From an uncultured Roseovarius sp. (GTDB lineage: Bacteria; Pseudomonadota; Alphaproteobacteria; Rhodobacterales; Rhodobacteraceae): a stretch of DNA of 64,000 nucleotides. Shown in pieces: positions 28,580 through 35,516 of the stretch. Where the stretch lies: NCBI RefSeq assembly GCF_947489715.1, contig NZ_CANLER010000008.1, positions 62,001-126,000 on the forward strand, given 5' to 3'. The translations under genes and the position numbers were made by a program. How positions within the stretch are numbered: the stretch's first letter is position 1; each line of letters starts with the position of its first letter. The notes below the pieces were generated by a model that worked only from the letters and a program-made list of their open reading frames with translations, searched no databases and was not told the origin of the DNA.

Positions 28580-29683
28580 TCAATTCCAGAACCCGTCACA
28601 CACCCGTGCCGCGCGTGGGCCGGTTGGCGTCTCAACCGTAATTTCGCTGTCAGCATCCCAATGTGCGCGGGCCACCATGCCGATAGCGACATTGGTCTTG
28701 AAATCAGGCGACCAGGTGGCGGATGTCACCTGCCCCACCTGTTCCCCCCCGGCATGAAGTGGCCAGGCCCGATCACAACCTGGCACGGAATTCCCGTCGA
28801 TTTCGATGGCCCGGATCATCTGGGCGCTGCCGGTTTCCAGCTCTTCGCGCATGGCGCGACCGCCAAAGCAGGTTGCCAACTGGCTGGTGCTGACAAATTT
28901 GCCCAAGCCGCATTCCAGCGGGGAATTATCGCTGGTCATGTCGTTACCATAAGACAACAGGCCGCTTTCCACGCGCTCGATCAGGTTCGGTCCTCCTGCC
29001 CGCACATCCAGCGGTTGGCCCGCCTCGAAAAGCGCATGCCAGAGCGGCATGCCACGCTCGGTTCCCTCGACATAAATCTCGAATCCGCCCTGCTTGGAGT
29101 AGCCCGATCGCGCGATCAGGAAATCAAAGCCACCGAATTCAAAGCGGTCACAGCCGAAAAACCTCAGATCGCGGATTTTTTCGCCAAAAACCTGCGCCAT
29201 CAGATCGTCGGATTTTGGCCCCTGCACCCCCAATGGTGAGACATCGGGCTCACTGACCTCAACATCAAACCCGTTGCAGGCCGCGATGGCGTTGACCCAC
29301 ATCAGCAGATCGCTGTCGGCGATGGAAATCCAGTAGGTTTCGGGGCCCGACTGTAGCAGGACCGGATCGTTCAGCATGCCGCCATTCTGATCGGTCACCG
29401 GGATATACATGCAGCGGTTCGGGGTTATCTTGCTCAGGTCTCGCGGGGTTAGGATCTGGATCAGTCTGAGCGCATCCGAGCCCTGCACCTGAACCTGCCG
29501 TTCACAGGACACATCCCAGACTTGCACCGCCTGCTTCAGGTGGTAATAATCCTCTTCCACACTGGCAAACATCGTTGGCAGCATCATGCGGTTATAGACG
29601 GTATAGGCCTTAATTCCCTGGGCTTCGACGCCGTCTGAAAACGGCGTGCGGCGCACCCGGCGCGATGGCGATAGCAGTGCCAT
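28580..29683 (-). CDS. dmdA: Dimethylsulfoniopropionate demethylase DmdA
   Basis: The 367-aa GcvT-fold protein begins SPSRRVRRTPFSDGVEA and has the VWDVSCERQVQVQG, RSGYSKQGGFEIYVEG and ERVESGLLSYGNDM motifs that I recognise from roseobacter DmdA. DmdA moves a methyl group from DMSP to tetrahydrofolate, leaving methylmercaptopropionate. A generic aminomethyltransferase is the alternative, but adjacency to acuI supports DmdA. The start codon immediately follows the stop of the DUF1326 gene, so it is cotranscribed with the two upstream genes. Confidence 0.92.
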   Translation of the reverse strand: MALLSPSRRVRRTPFSDGVEAQGIKAYTVYNRMMLPTMFASVEEDYYHLKQAVQVWDVSCERQVQVQGSDALRLIQILTPRDLSKITPNRCMYIPVTDQNGGMLNDPVLLQSGPETYWISIADSDLLMWVNAIAACNGFDVEVSEPDVSPLGVQGPKSDDLMAQVFGEKIRDLRFFGCDRFEFGGFDFLIARSGYSKQGGFEIYVEGTERGMPLWHALFEAGQPLDVRAGGPNLIERVESGLLSYGNDMTSDNSPLECGLGKFVSTSQLATCFGGRAMREELETGSAQMIRAIEIDGNSVPGCDRAWPLHAGGEQVGQVTSATWSPDFKTNVAIGMVARAHWDADSEITVETPTGPRAARVCDGFWN

Positions 29684-30388
29684 TTATTTCGGGCCTTTCC
29701 AATCGATCGGGCAGATCTCGGCTGATTTGCCGCCAAAATCCCAGACCCGACCATAGTCGCGAACCTTGGATTTGATGCCTTTGGCAGCGATGATATCGGG
29801 GCCCATCCAGTATTTCGAATTGGTCACCATCACCGGGTGATCAGGGCTGAGGCCGTCGATCATCTCGATCTCTCCGGCGATCTTGCGACCGATATAGATG
29901 CCGCGTTTCTTGCCGTCACGGACGATCTCGACCTTCTGGCGTTCGGCACCGATGATCTCGGACACCAGCATGGTGAAAAGGCCGGTGGTACCGCCCGCCT
30001 GCCCCGAGAAAATCTGCAGAATGCCGTTATAGGCCTTGCCGCTTGCGCGCTCGTCGACATAGGCCGCTACGCGCCAGTTGCCTTCGCCCATGCGGCCCGG
30101 GATATCGACCAGCAGGCCGACGTTCAGACCGGACAGGTCTTCGCCCTCGAAATGGCCCTCGTCGATGGCAATGGCCATCCAGGCGTGGCAGTGGCCTTCG
30201 GTCGGCGGGTGCGCACCAAGGCTGACCACGCAGGGGCAGAAAACGGTGCAGGAGCAGTTCAAGAAAAGCTCCCCCTTGATGGCCCATTCCGTGGGCGACA
30301 TCTTGCGTCGCTTGGGGTTGGGCATCCGGTTGTCGATGCGTTGCGACACCGGTAATTTGTCGGCATCCGGTTTGCGTTTGATCGCCAT
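29684..30388 (-). CDS. DUF1326 domain protein with cysteine cluster
   Basis: The 234-aa soluble protein has an N-terminal cysteine cluster NCSCTVFCPC (C45, C47, C51, C53) followed by H66, C67 and H68, which looks like a metal site. DUF1326 proteins (COG5588) have no established function and are often encoded next to a DUF2182 membrane protein, as here. The gene sits with no gap upstream of dmdA and three bases downstream of the DUF2182 stop, so it belongs to the DMSP operon. Confidence 0.85.
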   Translation of the reverse strand: MAIKRKPDADKLPVSQRIDNRMPNPKRRKMSPTEWAIKGELFLNCSCTVFCPCVVSLGAHPPTEGHCHAWMAIAIDEGHFEGEDLSGLNVGLLVDIPGRMGEGNWRVAAYVDERASGKAYNGILQIFSGQAGGTTGLFTMLVSEIIGAERQKVEIVRDGKKRGIYIGRKIAGEIEMIDGLSPDHPVMVTNSKYWMGPDIIAAKGIKSKVRDYGRVWDFGGKSAEICPIDWKGPK

Positions 30389-30391
30389 TGA

Positions 30392-31192
30392 TTATCCTCC
30401 GTTTGCAAGCGGCAGGGCCATTACGGCCAACCCGCTGAATATCAGCGCCACACCCATCGGTTTCGTCACGCGGTGACCGATTTGCGGCAATTTTTCGAGA
30501 ACCATAAAAAACGTGGCGAGGCCCATCCACAGCAGGCTCATCACCCCACCGACGAAACCCAGCGCCATGAAACCCCAGCAGCAGCCCACACAGAACGCCC
30601 CCAGCCCAAGGCCCATACGCAACCCACCGGCAAAACCGGTGCGCCAATGACCCAGGAAATACATCATCGGGCTGTGGCAGACGCCGTGGCAGATTTCCTT
30701 GGCCCGGGTGAACTGGAATGCCCCTACCGCAAGCAGCAAAAGCCCTGCAAAAATAGGGGACTTGGCGATGCCCAGCATGTCGATCACGCCACCGAAAAGC
30801 AGCGCCAGTTGCACAGCCGTGATCAGCGCGGCAAAAGCGACCCAAACGACGAAATAGCCCAGCAAAACACCAAGCCAGCCCGCGCGATTGCCATTGGCGC
30901 TGATCATCAGATCCTCGTAGCTGCGCAGGGTCGGCACCAGTGTTGGCAGCATCATCGCCGCCATCATGATCGCCCACATTATGAATAGCGGCCCGAAATG
31001 CGCCATCGGCATATACATATCCATGCGCGGGTCCATCTCGCGCATCACCTGCCCCGAGGCCCCCGGGCGACCGATCAGGTCAAGATCCATGTCCATCGCC
31101 ATCACATACATCACCCACCACGACGCCAGGATGGCGGCGAAAAAGCCCAGCCAAAGCAGGCTCCGCATCGGGGTTAGTAGGATGGCGCGCAC
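30392..31192 (-). CDS. DUF2182 integral membrane protein (putative metal-binding)
   Basis: The 266-aa protein has about seven hydrophobic segments, a methionine-rich region (MDMYMPMAHFG, MWAIMMAAMMLP) and a conserved ICHGVCHSPMMYF and CVGCCWGF pair of cysteine-containing loops. These features match the DUF2182 family (COG5486), described only as predicted metal-binding membrane proteins. It heads the minus-strand operon with DUF1326, dmdA and acuI and is divergent from the GntR gene. Confidence 0.85.
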   Translation of the reverse strand: MRAILLTPMRSLLWLGFFAAILASWWVMYVMAMDMDLDLIGRPGASGQVMREMDPRMDMYMPMAHFGPLFIMWAIMMAAMMLPTLVPTLRSYEDLMISANGNRAGWLGVLLGYFVVWVAFAALITAVQLALLFGGVIDMLGIAKSPIFAGLLLLAVGAFQFTRAKEICHGVCHSPMMYFLGHWRTGFAGGLRMGLGLGAFCVGCCWGFMALGFVGGVMSLLWMGLATFFMVLEKLPQIGHRVTKPMGVALIFSGLAVMALPLANGG

Positions 31193-31241
31193 CGAGGTTT
31201 TTCCTCCGACTCAGGGGGCGTTCTTGGGGTTGCTTTTAAAA

Positions 31242-31265
31242 TGTCAGACATTTAAATGTAAGACA
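31242..31265. promoter_or_regulatory. Palindromic operator at the GntR start
   Basis: A 24-bp near-perfect palindrome with outer half-sites TGTC and GACA and a central ACATTTAAATGT (31248-31259) ends one base before the GntR ATG. A second overlapping inverted repeat, AAATGT-CAG-ACATTT, spans 31239-31253. Only two base pairs of the 24-bp palindrome are mismatched. It fits an operator for the adjacent GntR protein, acting on itself and on the divergent DUF2182-dmdA-acuI operon. Confidence 0.7.
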
Positions 31266-31266
31266 A

Positions 31267-32004
31267 ATGAAAATTGACCCGGATAAGAAAGCTGATCTGT
31301 CAGCGCAGATCGCGCAGGCCATTCGCGATGCCATCGTGAGCGGTGATATGATCGTGGATGAACGCCTGCCCTCCGAGGCCGAGCTGGCAGACCAGTTCGA
31401 GGTCTCTCGCCCGACGGTGCGCGAGGCGCTGAAAAGGCTTGCAGCACAATCGCTGATCCGCACCCAGCGCGGGGCCTTTGGCGGCGCCTTCGTGAATAAG
31501 CTGAGCTACGAGGAGGCTTACGGCCAGCAGATCACCACCTCGACCCTTCTGTTGAGTATGAATGCGGTCAGTTTTGATGTTGCCTGCGAGGCGCGTTATG
31601 CGCTGGAACGGGCCTGTACCCCCTTGTCGGCGGAGCGTCGAACACCGGACCACCTAGCGACGATGCGGGCTGAAATTCACCGTCAGGGACACCCCGGACT
31701 GAGCGACGAGTCGTTCTGTGCTTCGGACGTGACTTTTCACCGGGCCTTGGTGGATGCGGCGTGCAACCCGGTACTGTCCTATCAACTGGCGGGTGCTGTC
31801 GAAGCGATGCAACCGTTGATGAACATGATCACCTTCACCGCCCGGTCGCGCGAGGAGATCGTGCGCCTGCACACGCGGATCGCCGACGCGGTCGAGGACA
31901 CGGATGCGCAAGCGGCCGAGACCGCGCTGCACGAGTTGGAAGCCTATACGCTGACCCTGGCCCGCGATGTGATGGCCGCCCGGCAAAAGACCCGGCAGGT
32001 TTAG
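31267..32004 (+). CDS. GntR-family (FadR/FCD) transcriptional regulator of the dmdA operon
   Basis: The 245-aa protein has an N-terminal winged helix (LPSEAELADQFEVSRPTVREALKRL, about residues 35-59, in two adjacent pieces) and a C-terminal all-helical FCD ligand domain. It is divergent from the operon containing dmdA and acuI, the position that a GntR regulator also holds near dmdA in other roseobacters. A strong palindrome lies directly upstream of its ATG, implying autoregulation. The effector is probably a DMSP-derived metabolite such as acrylate or its CoA ester, which is inference. Confidence 0.92.
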   Translation: MKIDPDKKADLSAQIAQAIRDAIVSGDMIVDERLPSEAELADQFEVSRPTVREALKRLAAQSLIRTQRGAFGGAFVNKLSYEEAYGQQITTSTLLLSMNAVSFDVACEARYALERACTPLSAERRTPDHLATMRAEIHRQGHPGLSDESFCASDVTFHRALVDAACNPVLSYQLAGAVEAMQPLMNMITFTARSREEIVRLHTRIADAVEDTDAQAAETALHELEAYTLTLARDVMAARQKTRQV

Positions 32005-32343
32005 CTTTTCGCCACGACAGGGTGTCAGGGCAGCGAATCGCCATTAACGCCCTGAAATCATGTGAAAACCCATGTCGGTATAACGTCGGTATTTTGTCGG
32101 TATTACGTCGGTGTCGAAATCGGTGTTTTGCCGGGTTAACAGGGCGTACGGACGGCAACCGCCCCGGGCGATCTGATCAAACCTTTCGCGCAACAAATTC
32201 AGCCGGCCCGTCAGATCCCAGCGGCAACATGATTTGCGCGGTGCCGCAATTTGATAAATTCCGAAACATTTTTTGGCCATTGGTTTACCCGAACGCAGGT
32301 CAATCTGATGCAACTTGCCCTGAACCAAACAAGTTGAGCAAAA
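32005..32343. other. 339-bp intergenic region
   Basis: The gap between the GntR gene and the GGDEF-EAL gene, both on the plus strand, contains copy 2 of the 11-bp-period element. I found no credible gene and no clear terminator; the GGDEF-EAL promoter should be in the last 100 bp. Confidence 0.6.
32074..32112 (+). repeat. GTCGGTAT 11-bp-period element, copy 2
   Basis: Units start at 32074, 32085, 32096 and 32107, with spacers AAC, TTT and TAC. The flank AACCCAT before the first unit is shared with copy 1, and TTAACAGGGCG follows about 24 bp downstream (32136), again as in copy 1. Confidence 0.9.
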
Positions 32344-33963
32344 ATGGCATCTGTTTCACCCCTGGCATTCCGGCGCTTCATCAAGAATTTCGCCATACCG
32401 ATTTTGTTTTTCCTATCGGCTGTCGTGACCTGGCCCATACTGGCAGAGATGGAGCTGTTTGAACGCTTCTATGAATATAGCCGCGCCCATGAAGACTGGG
32501 ATCTTGATGAGTTCGCGCTGTTGATCGTAAATCTGACGATAGCGTTGGTTTTTTCAGCAATTTTTCAGTGGCACAGACTCAAAAGACTTGTTCGTGAACG
32601 CGAATTTCAGCGTCAACGCGCCGAAAAGAATGCCCGGCACGACCCCTTGACGGGATTGATGAATCGCCGCGCATTCTCGTCTGCGATGGAACAAATCGAA
32701 GAACAGGCCGCCGGTTCGAACGAACGCATTGTCGCGATGATTGATCTGGACAGGTTCAAACCGGTCAATGATCTGCACGGCCACGCAGCGGGTGATCATA
32801 CGCTTCAGACCGTCGCGCGACGCTTGCGCGAAGAAATCGGTCCAGAGGCCGTTCTTGCGCGGCTGGGCGGCGATGAGTTCGCGGTGATTTTCGACCCCTC
32901 GGCCGGTGTGGTTCAGGTCGAGCGTATTGCCCGGCGCCTGCTGCACACGATGGAACAGGCCGTGGCGTTTGAGGATGGCCAGATCTTCATCAGCGGTAGC
33001 ATCGGACTGGTCAAATGGAATACCGCAACATCCTGTGTGGAGGCGTTGCGACGAGCGGATAAAGCTCTGTACACGGCAAAGAACGAAGGCCGTAGCCAAT
33101 TTGCCTGGTACGATGCAGAACTGGATCGTCAGTCTCATGCGCGTGCTGAGATTGAAGCTGATCTGCGAGAAGCAATCCTCAAATCTGAAATCGAACCCTG
33201 GTTTCAGCCGATCATCCAGATTGACTCGAAAAAGCTTATTGGATTTGAGGTTCTGGCGCGTTGGCAACATAAAACCCACGGTCACATTCCGCCTAATGTG
33301 TTCATTCCAATTGCCGAAGACAGCGGTCAGGTCGGCAGTCTTGGTCTTGGTATCTTGCGACGCGCCTGCATGGCTGCTGGGGAGTGGGATCCGGACCTTT
33401 CGATTTCGTTCAATGTCTCGCCCTATCAGTTTCAGGATCCCAAGCTTGTGGATCAAATCAAGGCGATATTGCAGGAATGTGAGTTTGATGCGAACCGGCT
33501 GACAATCGAAATCACCGAAAGTTCGGTCATCAACGATTTTGACGTGGCACGAACAAAGCTGAATGCCCTGAAAGGGATTGGCGTTGCCGTCGCCCTTGAT
33601 GATTTCGGCACCGGCTATTCCAGCCTGGCAAGCCTGCGGCAGCTGCCATTCGACCAGATAAAGATTGACCGAAGCTTTGTCACCAATATCGCAGCAGAGC
33701 CACAAAATCAGAAAATCGTCTCGGGGATCATGGCGCTTGCAAACGGGCTTGATCTGGATGTGACGGCAGAAGGGATCGAATCCACCGAAGATCTCGGTTT
33801 TCTGCAATCGCTGGACTGCTCATTGGGACAGGGGTTCCTATTCGAAAAGGCGGTGCCTGCCGAGCAGATTTCGTGGTTGCTGGAATCCAAGTGGGGCAAT
33901 CTTCACGTCGATCCAGAAGAAGAAAACTTTGAGGTTCTCAAACCTTTTCGTGGTGCTGGCTAA
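32344..33963 (+). CDS. Membrane GGDEF-EAL cyclic-di-GMP protein
   Basis: The 539-aa protein has two N-terminal transmembrane segments (about residues 15-33 and 57-75). A GGDEF domain follows with an intact GGDEF motif at 175-179, then an EAL domain that reads EVLAR at the EAL position and keeps DDFGTGYSSL. The residues at the usual inhibitory RxxD site before GGDEF are not conserved. It may therefore make, degrade or only sense cyclic di-GMP; the EAL metal and loop motifs look intact, which favours phosphodiesterase activity. No clear operon partner. Confidence 0.93.
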   Translation: MASVSPLAFRRFIKNFAIPILFFLSAVVTWPILAEMELFERFYEYSRAHEDWDLDEFALLIVNLTIALVFSAIFQWHRLKRLVREREFQRQRAEKNARHDPLTGLMNRRAFSSAMEQIEEQAAGSNERIVAMIDLDRFKPVNDLHGHAAGDHTLQTVARRLREEIGPEAVLARLGGDEFAVIFDPSAGVVQVERIARRLLHTMEQAVAFEDGQIFISGSIGLVKWNTATSCVEALRRADKALYTAKNEGRSQFAWYDAELDRQSHARAEIEADLREAILKSEIEPWFQPIIQIDSKKLIGFEVLARWQHKTHGHIPPNVFIPIAEDSGQVGSLGLGILRRACMAAGEWDPDLSISFNVSPYQFQDPKLVDQIKAILQECEFDANRLTIEITESSVINDFDVARTKLNALKGIGVAVALDDFGTGYSSLASLRQLPFDQIKIDRSFVTNIAAEPQNQKIVSGIMALANGLDLDVTAEGIESTEDLGFLQSLDCSLGQGFLFEKAVPAEQISWLLESKWGNLHVDPEEENFEVLKPFRGAG

Positions 33964-34009
33964 GTCTTGGTCAAAAAACGGTTTGCGGATTTGGCCCCGC
34001 GCAGACCCC

Positions 34010-34049
34010 AAAGAAAAGAGCACCGCTCGCGTGTCACGAACGATGCTCT
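34010..34049 (-). terminator. Probable terminator after sodB
   Basis: On the minus strand, 35 bases after the sodB stop, AGAGCA pairs with TGCTCT, with an inner TCGTG/CGCGA stem, and is followed by TTTTCTTT. It lies between the convergent GGDEF-EAL gene and sodB. Confidence 0.6.
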
Positions 34050-34083
34050 CAATCGACAAGGTTTTTCGATAGTCGCGCCGGTG

Positions 34084-34683
34084 TTACATCCGCGAGGCGA
34101 CGTTTTCCCAGTTCACCAGATGATCGAGGAAGTTGGTCAGGTAGGCAGGGCGCTTGTTGCGGAAGTCGATGTAGTAGGAATGTTCCCACACGTCGCAGCC
34201 AAGAAGTGCCGTCTGGCCGAAGCAGAGCGGGTTCACACCGTTTTCGGTCTTGGTCACGGCCAGACCGCCATCGGCGTTCTTGACCAACCAGCACCAGCCC
34301 GAGCCAAACTGACCGGCACCGGCGGCGGAGAATTGCGATTTGAATTCATCCACGCTGCCAAAGCTGTCGGTGATGGCGCTTTCCAGCTCGGACGGCATGG
34401 CCGAGGAACCCGGTCCCATCATCTCCCAGAACTGGTTGTGGTTCCAAAGTTGGCTGATGTTGTTGAAGATACCGGACTGGGCCACAGCATTGGCGTCATA
34501 GGTGCCGGTGATGATCTCTTCCAGCGACTTACCGTCCCATTCGGTGCCCGCGATCAGCTTGTTGCCATTGTCGACATAGGCCTTGTGATGCAGGTCGTGG
34601 TGATATTCCAGCGTCTCTTTCGACATGCCGTTATCGGTCAGCGCATCATGGGCGTAAGGAAGATCGGGAAGTTCAAAAGCCAT
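34084..34683 (-). CDS. sodB: Superoxide dismutase, Fe/Mn type
   Basis: The 199-aa enzyme dismutates superoxide to peroxide and oxygen in the cytoplasm. Metal ligands are visible in the N-terminal YHHDLHHKAYV segment, in the NHNQFWEMM segment and in the signature DVWEHSYYIDF. The overall form resembles alphaproteobacterial iron SODs. It is monocistronic, with its own upstream gap. Confidence 0.96.
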   Translation of the reverse strand: MAFELPDLPYAHDALTDNGMSKETLEYHHDLHHKAYVDNGNKLIAGTEWDGKSLEEIITGTYDANAVAQSGIFNNISQLWNHNQFWEMMGPGSSAMPSELESAITDSFGSVDEFKSQFSAAGAGQFGSGWCWLVKNADGGLAVTKTENGVNPLCFGQTALLGCDVWEHSYYIDFRNKRPAYLTNFLDHLVNWENVASRM

Positions 34684-34855
34684 TTTGGGCCCCCTGTTCG
34701 TTGGTTCAAAATCTCATGGCCATACATGGTAGGCCTGAGGGGATAACGTCAAGCCTGTTCTTAAAGTTCCAGCCCTGTCAGGACCGAGGCCGTGGCAGGC
34801 TTTGACTTAATTTCCCCCCAAGGCCGGCGCATATCTGCCCGCGGCGAGAGAACGC

Positions 34856-34930
34856 GGCATCGTCCGCCTAGCCGGCCACGATCATCTCCAAATTTTGACG
34901 ATGCCCCCTTTTGCGAAGGGTGGCATCGTC
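34856..34930 (-). other. Nested hairpins with three complementary 9-mers
   Basis: On the minus strand, after the soxG stop, GACGATGCC (34930-34922) is followed by its complement GGCATCGTC (34905-34897) and then again by GACGATGCC (34864-34856). The first two form a 14-bp stem with AAGGG/CCCTT extension and a five-base loop. The second could instead pair with the third. Such mutually exclusive stems resemble an attenuator or a processed RNA end; a REP-like element is an alternative. Confidence 0.6.
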
Positions 34931-34946
34931 ATAACGGCACCAAACG

Positions 34947-35516
34947 TTAGCTCAGATAGCCCACCTGGCTGCCGTTCTCGGCCGCGCCTTTGAGCAGGTT
35001 GAAAACGTATTCCGCGACCGAGCGGAAGCAGATGATGATGATGCCCCCCTCTTCATCGACCCAGAAAGCCGCTGGCACCTGCGCCATGCGGGTACGGCGA
35101 ATCTGACCCGCAGGAAAGGCATCAGACGACATATCGACTGGCGAAAGCTTGGCGATGACCTCGCGCGCGCCGCCGCCGGTCACGCGGAAAATCGCGCGGG
35201 CGTCGGAGACATTGACCGCCAGATAATGCTTACCTTTCAGGGCCTTGTCGATGGCGGCGATCTTGTCGCCAACCTCTTCATACGGGACCAGGGCCAGCAA
35301 TTCGTCCGGTGACATCCAGGCCAGGGCGTTCTCGCCCGTCATATTGACCTCGCGCTGGCCCGGCACATCAAGGCCGATCGCGGTGCTGGCGGCTTTCTTC
35401 ATCCCGGCGGATTTCAGATCGCCACGAATGGTGATCATACCGCGCAGGCCCAGTTCCTCGACCTTGGCAAAGCCCTGATAGGTGGCGCCATCAAGCGCGC
35501 TTACTGGCTTAGACAT
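34947..35516 (-). CDS. soxG: Sarcosine oxidase gamma subunit
   Basis: The 189-aa protein is related to the C-terminal GcvT-like domain and is the gamma subunit of heterotetrameric sarcosine oxidase. It starts inside the end of soxA (eight-base overlap), and the motif AIFRVTGGGAREVIAKLSPVD fits the family. It is the last gene of the operon, followed by a strong hairpin at 34897-34930. Confidence 0.93.
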   Translation of the reverse strand: MSKPVSALDGATYQGFAKVEELGLRGMITIRGDLKSAGMKKAASTAIGLDVPGQREVNMTGENALAWMSPDELLALVPYEEVGDKIAAIDKALKGKHYLAVNVSDARAIFRVTGGGAREVIAKLSPVDMSSDAFPAGQIRRTRMAQVPAAFWVDEEGGIIIICFRSVAEYVFNLLKGAAENGSQVGYLS

